This document shows, piece by piece, positions 15,295-21,094 of a stretch of DNA of 21,132 nucleotides. Position numbers and translations under genes: made by a program. Position 1 is the first letter of the stretch. Each line of letters begins with the position of its first letter. Under the pieces are notes generated by a model. That model worked only from the letters and a program-made list of their open reading frames with translations. It did no database searches and had not been told where the DNA came from. The DNA comes from DATAEG01 sp051001975 (GTDB lineage Bacteria > Actinomycetota > Actinomycetes > Mycobacteriales > Jatrophihabitantaceae), in NCBI GenBank assembly GCA_051001975.1, contig JBPCMU010000081.1:1-21132 (forward strand), in the 5' to 3' direction.

Positions 15295-15732
15295 TCAGTG
15301 TTGGCCGGGGTACTGCTGCGGCGGGAACTGCTGCTGCGGCTGCTGGCCATACGGCTGCTGCGGCTGCGGCTGCGGCTGCGGCTGCGGCTGCGGCTGCTGA
15401 CCGTATTGCGGCTGCGGTTGCCCGTACGGCTGCTGAGCCAACTGGGGCTGTGGCTGCGGCGGCGGCAACTGGCCCTGCGGCTGCTGCTGCTGGGGTGCTT
15501 GCGCCTGCCCGGCGTATTGGTTGGCCTGTTCCTTGGATATCGGCGTAGTGGCGCCGCAGAACGTGCAGGTCAGCGAGCGGCGGGCGCCGACGGGGAACAG
15601 GGGGATGAAGAACAAGGTGAAGCGGGTGATCCGTTCTTGGACGCGGTGAGCGGCGGGGTTGCCACATCGCTGGCACACCAACATCAAAGTGGTGAGGACG
15701 CGGGTGTACACCCGGGTACCGAAAATGATCAT
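15295..15732 (-). CDS. Zinc-ribbon protein with Pro/Gln-rich tail
   Basis: 145 residues. The N-terminal part (about 1-72) holds two CxxC pairs, CQRC and CTFC, framing a hydrophobic segment FTLFFIPLFPVG, the layout of the small zinc-ribbon proteins common in actinobacteria. Residues about 75-145 are low-complexity, almost only Pro, Gln, Gly and Tyr (PQPQPQ, QQPYGQ), and are probably disordered. ATG 15732 is chosen because GGGAAAGG lies about 8 nt upstream; ATG 15750 is in frame. No function is known to me. The tail is encoded by a six-base tandem repeat prone to slippage. It is divergent from the tRNA-Gly gene. Confidence 0.8.
   Translation of the reverse strand: MIIFGTRVYTRVLTTLMLVCQRCGNPAAHRVQERITRFTLFFIPLFPVGARRSLTCTFCGATTPISKEQANQYAGQAQAPQQQQPQGQLPPPQPQPQLAQQPYGQPQPQYGQQPQPQPQPQPQPQQPYGQQPQQQFPPQQYPGQH
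15361..15396. repeat. Six-copy CGGCTG microsatellite inside the zinc-ribbon gene
   Basis: Six uninterrupted copies of CGGCTG encode Pro-Gln dipeptides on the minus strand. Diverged copies continue on both sides (about 15306-15490). Six-base units keep frame, so length changes would alter only the tail. Confidence 0.9.
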
Positions 15733-15829
15733 GCGTTCTGCCTTTCCCATAATTGGCCCTGGCCACACATCCCTCGCGCGATCGACCAGGTCCCGTCGCG
15801 CCGCACGATACGATACGGCCGCAAGCTGT

Positions 15830-15903
15830 GCGGATGTAGTTCAATGGCAGAACATCAGCTTCCCAAGCTGACAGTGCGAGTTCGATTCTCGTCACCCGCT
15901 CCA
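15830..15903 (+). tRNA. tRNA-Gly (anticodon CCC)
   Basis: The cloverleaf is visible by eye: acceptor arms GCGGATG and CACCCGC, D arm GTTC/GAAC, anticodon stem TCAGC/GCTGA around loop TTCCCAA (anticodon CCC), T arm GCGAG/CTCGT around TTCGATT, discriminator T and encoded CCA at 15901-15903. One acceptor pair is broken, A5 against C68. The 3' half is overlapped on the opposite strand by the integrase reading frame, marking it as an integration site. Confidence 0.93.
15855..15903. other. Probable attachment-site region (attL) in the tRNA-Gly 3' half
   Basis: The integrase gene reads into the tRNA from the 3' side and stops at 15855, next to the anticodon arm. This is the standard geometry when an element has inserted into a tRNA 3' end and its attP supplies the replacement 3' half. 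Exact crossover limits and the partner site are not visible; no second copy of the tRNA 3' end occurs in the window. Confidence 0.6.
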
Positions 15904-16373
15904 GGAAGAAAGCCCCGTCCTAAGGGCGATTCAGGTCCGCGGCGCGCTCGGCGCTGCTCGTCCAGATCGACCGCGTGCGATCCACGTGCGATTACCGCAG
16001 GCAGCCGATCGTCCAACGACGACGCGATCCGACGGTCCGCACCGCGCGTCCGGTGCTGGTAGATGAGCGCTGCCTGCATGCTGTCGTGGCCCATCCTTTC
16101 CATCAGGTCGCGGGTCGATGCGCCGGGTGTACTGGCGGCGAAGGTGTTGCCAGTGTGCCTCAGATCGTGGAAGTGAAGTAGAGGCACACCGACGCCGGCC
16201 GCGGCAGCCTTCCAACGCGAAGACTTGTTGAAGTTGCTTCGGCGCATCGGTCGGCCCGTAGGTCCGGTGAAGATCAGTGCGTCCGCCTCGTGGGCCACGT
16301 ACTCCTCGATGTGTTCGGCGAGGATCTCGGCGATGCGGTCGGGGATCGCGATCCGCCGGGTGCCGGCTCGAGA
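15855..16373 (-). pseudogene. int: Tyrosine integrase, C-terminal half, truncated by an IS
   Basis: The frame reads KSRAGTRRIAIPDRIAEIL, then HDLRHTGNTFAA (box II His and Arg, about 16150-16176), MERMGHDSMQAAL, and IYQHRT with the catalytic Tyr codon at 16059-16061. These are the C-terminal catalytic boxes of phage/ICE tyrosine recombinases. The N-terminal DNA-binding domain and the first catalytic Arg box are absent: the frame runs into the IS1380 left end at about 16374, and I could not find the missing part on the far side of the IS. The last residues, GDENRTRTVSLGS, are antisense tRNA-Gly sequence, a common feature of integrases in tRNA sites. Presumed inactive. Confidence 0.85.
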
Positions 16374-16392
16374 CTTAGCCCTGATCCACCGA
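16374..16392 (+). repeat. IS1380 left terminal inverted repeat
   Basis: 19 bp, matching the complement of the right end 18012-18030 at 17 positions. The first three bases could also belong to the interrupted integrase (Lys codon of KSRAG), so the outer limit is uncertain. Confidence 0.7.
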
Positions 16393-16423
16393 TGATCTTG
16401 GTGTGGTGAGCGTGCCGGAACAG

Positions 16424-16496
16424 CGAGATGCCCCTGTGCGGCAGGAGAATCAGAGCTGTCGAAGAACTGGTTCTGGCCGTCACGAAGGGCATCTCG
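16424..16496 (+). promoter_or_regulatory. Inverted repeat in the transposase leader
   Basis: CGAGATGCCC (16424-16433) is exactly complementary to 16487-16496, which ends 3 nt before the GTG start and covers the only possible ribosome-site region (AGGGC). In RNA read in from outside the IS the stem would form and hide the start; this is how some other IS elements limit transposase made from read-through transcripts. Role inferred. Confidence 0.45.
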
Positions 16497-16499
16497 TAA

Positions 16500-17891
16500 G
16501 TGCAACTTACTCATAGGTCATCGTCGTTGTCCGCTGCCTTCGATGAGCCGAGTTTGGTGTCGGTCGGTGGGCTGGTTCCGGTGCTCGCGATGGCCGAGCG
16601 GGCGGGTCTGCGGGCTCTGCTCGACAAACAGCTGACGGTGCCCTCGGACAAGGGCGCGCACGCCGGGGCGAAGGCCGTTGCGCTGGTGGCCGGGATGGTC
16701 GCAGGCGCGGACAGCATCGAGGATATGGACCTGCTGCGCCACGGCGGCATGGCCCGGTTGTTCACCGGCATCTATGCGCCCTCGACGTTGGGGTCGTTCC
16801 TGCGCAGTTTCGCGTTCGGGCACGTCCGCCAGCTCGACGCGGTCGCGGCGCGGCTGGTCGCCGACCTGGTCACCCAGGCGCCGTTGCTTCGCGACGCCGG
16901 GCAGATCGCCTACCTCGATGTTGATGACACGATCCGGGCGGCTTACGGCTACGCCAAACAGGGCGCCGGCTACGGCTACTCCGGCGTCAGGGGCTTGAAC
17001 GCGCTGATCGCCGCGCTGTCCACGCCGGCGTCGGCGCCGGTGATCGTCGCCACGAGGCTGCGCAAGGGTTCGGCGAACTCGGTCCGCGGCGCGGCCCGCC
17101 TCGTCGCCGACGCGCTGCGCACCAGCCGGGCCTGCGGTGCGACGGGGCTGCTGGTCGTGCGGGCCGACTCGGCGTTCTACGGCCGCGACATCGTCGCCGC
17201 GATCGGCCGGGCGAAGGCGCGGTTCTCGATCACCGCCCGCCAAGACGCCGCGGTGAGGCGGGCGATCGCCGGCATCAGTGAGGATAAGTGGACGACGATC
17301 CGCTACCCGAAAGCGGTCTTCGACGAGCAGCTGGGCCAGTGGGTCAGCGACGCCCAAGTCGCTGAGGTGCCGTTCACCGCGTTCGCCTCGCGCGGCAAGA
17401 AGAACCAGATCACCGCCCGGATGATCGTGCGCCGCGTCCGCGACGCCAACCCCGACCATGTCGTCGCGGACGCCCAGGGCGAGCTGTTCCCGGCCTGGCG
17501 CCACCACGCGGTGTTCACCAACTCGCCCCTGGTGATGCTGCAGGCCGAGGCCGACCACCGTCGACACACGATCATCGAACAAGTCATCGCCGACCTCAAA
17601 GGCTGGCCGCTGGCCCACCTGCCCTCCGGGCGGTTCAACGCCAACGGCGCCTGGCTGGCCCTGGCCGCGATGGCATTCAACCTCACCCGCGCGGCCGGCG
17701 CACTCGCGTCGCAGTTCCACGCCAAAGCCACCACCGCCACGATCCGCCGGCAGCTGATCAACATCTCCGCCCGGATCGTGCGCTCAGCCCGCCGCATCCG
17801 GCTACGCCTACCGACGAACTGGCCCTGGGCCGACGCCTGGCAAGACCTGTTCACCGCCGCACTCGGGCCACCCACCGCAGCCACCGCCTGA
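16500..17891 (+). CDS. IS1380 family transposase
   Basis: 463 residues, full length. The N terminus (MQLTHRSSSLSAAFDEPSLVSVGGLVPVLAMAERAGL) and the block GADSIEDMDLLRHGGMARLF with APSTLGSFLRSFAFGHVRQLDAV are typical of actinobacterial IS1380 transposases. Likely DDE residues are D140 or D142 in YLDVDDT, D223 in VRADSAFYG and E360 in HTIIEQVIADLKGW. The start is GTG 16500. No frameshift is seen, so the enzyme may be active. It lies within paired inverted ends and is oriented opposite to the integrase it interrupts. Confidence 0.95.
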   Translation: MQLTHRSSSLSAAFDEPSLVSVGGLVPVLAMAERAGLRALLDKQLTVPSDKGAHAGAKAVALVAGMVAGADSIEDMDLLRHGGMARLFTGIYAPSTLGSFLRSFAFGHVRQLDAVAARLVADLVTQAPLLRDAGQIAYLDVDDTIRAAYGYAKQGAGYGYSGVRGLNALIAALSTPASAPVIVATRLRKGSANSVRGAARLVADALRTSRACGATGLLVVRADSAFYGRDIVAAIGRAKARFSITARQDAAVRRAIAGISEDKWTTIRYPKAVFDEQLGQWVSDAQVAEVPFTAFASRGKKNQITARMIVRRVRDANPDHVVADAQGELFPAWRHHAVFTNSPLVMLQAEADHRRHTIIEQVIADLKGWPLAHLPSGRFNANGAWLALAAMAFNLTRAAGALASQFHAKATTATIRRQLINISARIVRSARRIRLRLPTNWPWADAWQDLFTAALGPPTAATA

Positions 17892-18011
17892 CCACCCGGC
17901 CCACCCGCCGCGACCGAGGATCAGTGGAAGAGCCGGGCAGACCGGCAGCACGCCACGCCCTTCACCACATTTCACCCAGACACAAGATCAACACTGCTCA
18001 ACTGAATTCGC

Positions 18012-18030
18012 TCGGTGCATCCGGGCTAAG
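18012..18030 (-). repeat. IS1380 right terminal inverted repeat
   Basis: 19 bp, inverted partner of 16374-16392 with two mismatches. The 120 bp between the transposase stop and this end hold nothing else I can identify. Confidence 0.7.
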
Positions 18031-18140
18031 GCCGGTGGCCGGTCCAACCGCTGGTCACCGGCGAATTGGTGCGGCGAAATAAGCGACGTAGGAGCGCGTC
18101 GGATCAATTCGTTGGTGCGGTTTGACCGGACGGCGGACTG

Positions 18141-18254
18141 GCACACACTGAGACGCCAGGTTGGGGGAGAAGGCTGGTCGGGCGGAGCCTGCGCAGCCGA
18201 CCGGACGAGCTAGCTCAGTGCGGAGCTCCGGTGGGTAGTGAGCGGTCCCGCCGG
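18141..18254 (+). repeat. Direct repeat, copy 1
   Basis: 18141-18185 matches 19902-19946 at 44 of 45 positions (difference at 18175). After 25 extra bases (18186-18210) similarity resumes at 18211-18254, matching 19947-19991 with about 40 of 45 positions. The similarity continues more weakly into the excisionase remnant at 18264-18325. Together with copy 2 it brackets the two-gene cassette. Confidence 0.9.
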
Positions 18255-18263
18255 CCGCCGGCG

Positions 18264-18325
18264 CTACGTGTTGGGGATCGGGTCAGTGGCCTTGTTGGTC
18301 CGTTGCGTACGGGCCGGGCCGCCTA
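18264..18325 (-). pseudogene. 3' remnant of a BldC/excisionase-like gene
   Basis: On the minus strand this reads RTNKATDPIPNT then TAG (18264-18266), against RMTSEATEPIPDL and TAG for the intact gene at 20003-20221. The downstream non-coding sequence is also shared (direct repeat copy 1). Further upstream (beyond about 18325) the similarity is lost, including the whole helix-turn-helix. It is therefore a decayed second copy of the excisionase 3' end, placed on the integrase side as expected for an xis-int order. Confidence 0.6.
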
Positions 18326-18547
18326 CGCGCTATGGCTTACTGACGACCGCTCGTCAGCTCAATGAAGGGGAGGTGGCCGGCCGGGCAGAGAATGCGCAGC
18401 AGCTCGGCTGGGCAGCTCAGTGCCTAATTCACTGAACTGTGCCGATTCGGTGAGTTGCCTGAGAAATCGAGAAGCTCGAGCGTCGCGCTATAGATCGTGC
18501 GGGGACTCAGGCGTACGGTCCGCTTTCTGAGGGTTAGGGGTGCGCTG
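18326..18547. other. Leader region of the secreted-protein gene
   Basis: About 220 bp without a supported gene. A TATAGAT at about 18489-18495 could be a -10 box for the rightward cassette, but no -35 element with standard spacing is evident. The base composition shifts from the very G/C-rich repeat toward the more A/T-rich cassette. Confidence 0.3.
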
Positions 18548-19243
18548 ATGCTGAAATCCAGTATTGGACGGCGCTACCAGCGGCGGCGATCGATGCTCCG
18601 CGTCGGCCTCGCGGTGCTGCTTGGGTGTGTTCCGGTGGTTGCAGCGCAACCGGCAGCCTCAGCGTCTTCGGCCTGTAGTTCGAGCCAGGGCAGCAGGTTC
18701 GATGGCTTCGCTCACAATCCATACACGCATCCGAGTTATCAGTTCGAAGGAGCGTCGGCGTACATAGTTGTTCAGACAGGCAATGTATGCAGTGGCATTA
18801 CCAACATCGGTAACTTCTCGAATGCGTGGGTGATGATCGCCGCTCCAACAGGCAATGCCTGGGCGCAGGTGGGGTTTGAGCACACCAGCGGCTTCTCGCT
18901 TCGATGGTTCGCCCAGTTCAACGACGATCACGGCCACATTGCGACGAGATACAGCAACTTCTCCGTGAACAGCGAGATCGGCGTAAGACATACGTTCCGC
19001 GTGCTGTGGTCGGGTGATTGCATCTGCGAGAAGGCAACAATTGACACCACGACATGGCTTGTCTCGACGTTCAACCCGTTCTACGAGTGGTCCCCGGAGC
19101 CGTGGTCTCCCCAGTTTGCTGGGGAAGTTGGATACTTAGAGGCTGACATGCCTGGCTACTCGGCAAACCATACAAAGTTCACCGCCCTAGGCGCGCCCAG
19201 CAGTACTCCAACAATGCGCTGGTGGGCATGCCCTGCACGATGA
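18548..19243 (+). CDS. Secreted protein of unknown function, apparently frameshifted near the 3' end
   Basis: The product starts MLKSSIGRRYQRRRSMLRVG, then a hydrophobic core LAVLLGCVPVVAAQ and small residues AASASSA, a Sec signal peptide cleaved at about residue 40. AGGGG lies about 8 nt before ATG 18548; the frame is open to 18497 and ATG 18593 is another option. The mature part is rich in aromatic and beta-prone residues (AWAQVGFEHTSGFSLRWFAQFND, FAGEVGYLEADMPGY) with Cys in NVCSG and GDCICE, suggesting an extracytoplasmic beta-sandwich with disulfides. I do not recognise the family. After about 19190 this frame becomes unconvincing (GAPSSTPTMRWWACPAR), whereas another frame gives a natural C terminus (next entry). 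Codon use is more A/T-rich than neighbouring genes. Confidence 0.72.
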   Translation: MLKSSIGRRYQRRRSMLRVGLAVLLGCVPVVAAQPAASASSACSSSQGSRFDGFAHNPYTHPSYQFEGASAYIVVQTGNVCSGITNIGNFSNAWVMIAAPTGNAWAQVGFEHTSGFSLRWFAQFNDDHGHIATRYSNFSVNSEIGVRHTFRVLWSGDCICEKATIDTTTWLVSTFNPFYEWSPEPWSPQFAGEVGYLEADMPGYSANHTKFTALGAPSSTPTMRWWACPAR

Positions 19244-19326
19244 CGGCCGAGGATGACAACCCCGCGCGGTGGGCGCATGCGGCGAGCGCCTGCAATGCCT
19301 TCGATATATGGACCTCGGTCTATTAA
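19147..19326 (+). pseudogene. Displaced C terminus of the secreted protein in another frame
   Basis: The frame open from 19147 to TAA 19324-19326 reads RAQQYSNNALVGMPCTM then ...DNPARWAHAASACNAFDIWTSVY, with two Cys suited to a disulfide. It joins sensibly to FTALG of the upstream frame if one base is added near 19190-19196 (for example GGC-CGC-GCC-CAG). Its stop overlaps the lipoprotein gene's ribosome site (TAAGGAG), the tight spacing expected of true operon neighbours. Either the gene carries a one-base deletion or the sequence has an error. Confidence 0.6.
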
Positions 19327-19337
19327 GGAGACCTCCG

Positions 19338-19868
19338 GTGAATAGGTCAATCTTGATCCTCGCCGCTGTTTGTATGGGCGCGTTGGTCGGGTGTGCGTCG
19401 GCGACAGCAGCGGGTGGTCCGCGCAGCGTGGGAACAACCCATGCGGGACCGTCTGAGCCGTTTCAACCGCCCGACGCCCCGGTCCGGATCGTCTACGGCG
19501 GGTACCTGACGTCCGACCCCGCCCCCGCTGGCTCCGTTCCAACCGTCGACGAGAGCAAGGCACTCGCCGCAGCAGCTGACTTGGACTTCGCACCCGATCT
19601 ACGACCGGGGACCCCGACCGTCACACTTCGGATGGTCACGATCAACACCGATCCGAAGAACACAGACCCATCGAGTACGCCCATCACAGTGTCACCCAGG
19701 CTCGGGTGGATGGTCATCTGGTCGAACTCGAAACCCGCCGTACACGGCCCGGCACCTGTCGGCGGACAGACCAGGCCGACCGTGGCCGAGAACTGTCAAT
19801 TCATCGTTACGGTCGATGCAACGAATGGAGCTGCACTCGACACACAGCAACTCTGCAATCCCGCATGA
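19338..19868 (+). CDS. Small lipoprotein of unknown function
   Basis: 176 residues from GTG 19338, with AAGGAG at 19325-19330 in good position. The N terminus NRSILILAAVCMGALVGC is a lipoprotein signal peptide with lipobox L16-V17-G18 before C19, so the mature protein should be anchored to the outer face of the membrane. The rest is Pro/Thr/Asp-rich with a PVRIVYGGYLTSDPAP segment and a final CNPA; a C-terminal Cys pair (ENCQF, QQLCNPA) may form a disulfide. I do not recognise a domain. It begins 11 nt after the displaced stop of the secreted-protein gene and is almost certainly co-transcribed with it. Confidence 0.78.
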   Translation: MNRSILILAAVCMGALVGCASATAAGGPRSVGTTHAGPSEPFQPPDAPVRIVYGGYLTSDPAPAGSVPTVDESKALAAAADLDFAPDLRPGTPTVTLRMVTINTDPKNTDPSSTPITVSPRLGWMVIWSNSKPAVHGPAPVGGQTRPTVAENCQFIVTVDATNGAALDTQQLCNPA

Positions 19869-19901
19869 CGGTAAGTATCGGATCTAGCCAACGGCCCAGC
19901 T

Positions 19902-19991
19902 GCACACACTGAGACGCCAGGTTGGGGGAGAAGGCCGGTCGGGCGGTCAGCTCAGGGTGGAGTTCCGGTGGGTAGGGAGCGGTCCCGCCGG
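19902..19991 (+). repeat. Direct repeat, copy 2
   Basis: Second copy of the element at 18141-18254, offset by 1761 bp. It is the downstream flank of the intact BldC/excisionase-like gene. It lacks the 25-bp stretch found at 18186-18210 in copy 1. Confidence 0.9.
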
Positions 19992-20002
19992 GCGCCCGGC
20001 GG
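19985..20002. terminator. Palindrome next to the excisionase stop codon
   Basis: CCGCCGGGC followed by its complement forms a perfect 18-bp palindrome ending one base before the stop triplet at 20003-20005. As RNA it could fold as a 7-bp stem with a GCGC loop and act as a weak terminator. Confidence 0.4.
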
Positions 20003-20221
20003 CTACAGGTCGGGAATCGGCTCCGTGGCCTCGCTGGTCATCCGCGTGTAGGCGGCCATGACCTCGTCCTCGCGGTAGCGCCGGTGCCCGCCCAGGGTGC
20101 GGATGTTGCCGAGCTTTCCCTGCTTGGCCCAGCGGGTGACGGACTTCGCGTCCACCCGGAACAGGTCAGCGACCTCGGCCGGTGTCAGGAGGGCCGGCGC
20201 TGGGGCGGCGGGGTGCTGCAC
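20003..20221 (-). CDS. BldC/MerR-type helix-turn-helix protein, probable excisionase
   Basis: 72 residues from GTG 20221: LLTPAEVADLFRVDAKSVTRWAKQGKLGNIRTLGGHRRYREDEVMA is the winged helix-turn-helix shared by BldC regulators and actinobacterial excisionases (the GGHRRY motif is diagnostic). In an integrative element with the order seen here (xis upstream of int on the same strand) an excisionase or directionality factor is the best guess. GTG 20221 has a poor ribosome site, while ATG 20240 has an excellent GAGGAGA 5 nt upstream but is in another frame; removing one G from the G-run at about 20222-20225 would join them (MARIERVQHPAAP). The C terminus is EATEPIPDL. Confidence 0.75.
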   Translation of the reverse strand: MQHPAAPAPALLTPAEVADLFRVDAKSVTRWAKQGKLGNIRTLGGHRRYREDEVMAAYTRMTSEATEPIPDL

Positions 20222-20339
20222 CCCGTTCGATCCTGGCCATATCGGTCTCCTCGGGCGGTGTCCGGTGGTGCGGGACAGGTTACCGCTGTTCGCCCGGAAT
20301 GAGGCTGATATGCCCACCCTGCGCTGGCGGGGCCCTGCC

Positions 20340-20969
20340 TCAGTCCGGGGTGGGCTCCGCTGGGTAGCCGGCGGTATAGCCACTGAACGGGACGTTCCCA
20401 GCGTTGCTTGTGCATCAGCTGGGCTGTCTGTCCGTCGCCCCGACGCCGACAGGCCTGGCGCGGCGTTGCATCGCAGAATGGGCACGGCGCGGCGAAGGCG
20501 CGCTGCCAGGCTGCGGCCTTCTGTTCGGGTGTGTACTCCGCCTGCACTGAGTGCGGTGGCCCCTGGTCCATGGGCGGGGTAGGCCACTGGTCCGGGCGTT
20601 GTTCGCGGCGGCCAGGCCGCGGCGCTGGCCGAGCCACCGTGCGCCGGGCTCGAGGCTGGTGAAGTCGCTGTTGCGGCTGAGCCACCGACGAGCCTGCAGG
20701 GCGCGAAGAATCAGAGCCTCGCCCTCCCGCTGAGCCTGGGCGGAGTGGTGTGCGGGCTCGTCGTCTGGTGGCCGGCCGTAGACAGCGACGCTGGCCAGGC
20801 CGCGGAACATGGTGACGGTGTCGAACAGGTCGCGAGCAGTCGGGTTCCCGCCTCGCTGTTGCTGGTGCTCGGTGATGAAGCTGCACGCGGCCGGGCCGAG
20901 GATCTGATCAAGGGGTGCCCTTAGCAGCGGAGCGAATCTGGTCCCTTTGCTCGCCGGACTGCGTCTCAT
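20340..20969 (-). pseudogene. Frameshifted gene with a CxxC zinc-binding segment
   Basis: Three successive minus-strand frames appear to make one product of about 200 residues. The first, from ATG 20969, reads ITEHQQQRGGNPTARDLFD, TVTMFRGLASVAVYGRPPDD and ARWLGQRRGLAAANNAR to about 20590. The second reads DQWPTPPMDQGPPHSVQAEY, TPEQKAAAWQRAFAAPCPFC and HKQRW to about 20395; its CPFCDATPRQAC ... HKQRW resembles the small zinc-finger segment of hypothetical proteins in actinobacterial integrative elements. The third reads NVPFSGYTAGYPAEPTPD and stops at 20340-20342. Each piece has coding-like composition in its own frame. Function unknown. Two frameshifts suggest decay, though overlapping genes cannot be excluded. 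It lies just upstream of the excisionase-like gene. Confidence 0.45.
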
Positions 20970-21036
20970 TGAGGTGACGACGCAGGCTGTGATGCTCTAC
21001 ATTGGAGGTCGTCCGCGGCACTAGCTGCGGAAAGTG

Positions 21037-21074
21037 AGCCCGAGACCCGGCCGGACGACCGTGGCGCTCGGGCT
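21037..21074. terminator. Hairpin after the right-edge gene
   Basis: AGCCCGAG (21037-21044) is complementary to 21067-21074, extendable by a G-T pair, with a 22-nt G/C-rich loop. It lies about 20 nt beyond the minus-strand stop at 21095. The surrounding 20970-21094 shows no other feature. Confidence 0.4.
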
Positions 21075-21094
21075 TCGCGCTTGTTCGGACTCGT

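Larger units (their letters stand above)
16374..18030 (+). mobile_element. IS1380-family insertion sequence, about 1.66 kb
   Basis: It contains one full-length IS1380-type transposase gene bounded by inverted ends: 16374-16392 and the complement of 18012-18030 match at 17 of 19 positions (CTTAGCCC-n-GAT-n-CACCGA). The size fits the family. A clear 4-bp target duplication is not seen at these limits, so the precise ends could shift by a few bases, or the flanks may have rearranged after insertion. It interrupts the integrase gene. Confidence 0.8.

Noticed and set aside
13679..15400. 573-residue plus-strand ORF
   Set aside because: Mostly Arg-rich sequence in a shadow frame of the GT-C-like membrane gene, ending in the repeat of the zinc-ribbon gene as poly Cys-Gly.
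15355..15400. CRISPR or clustered repeat array
   Set aside because: It is a short six-base tandem repeat without spacers, encoding Pro-Gln.
16518..17720. 400-residue minus-strand ORF inside the IS
   Set aside because: Antisense shadow of the transposase, with typical Arg/Asp/Gly/Val-rich shadow composition.
16370..18035. Target-site duplication around the IS1380 element
   Set aside because: Bases next to the inverted ends (GAGA on the left, GCCG on the right) do not match, and nearby shifts give only reverse-complement, not direct, identity.
18200..18235. A tRNA-like segment (GAGCTAGCTCAGTGCGG)
   Set aside because: Only the D-arm-like phrase is present; no acceptor, anticodon or T arm can be folded.
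20222..20587. 122-residue N-terminal extension of the excisionase-like protein
   Set aside because: Out-of-frame, low-similarity sequence overlapping the frameshifted CxxC gene; excisionases of this type are about 60-75 residues.
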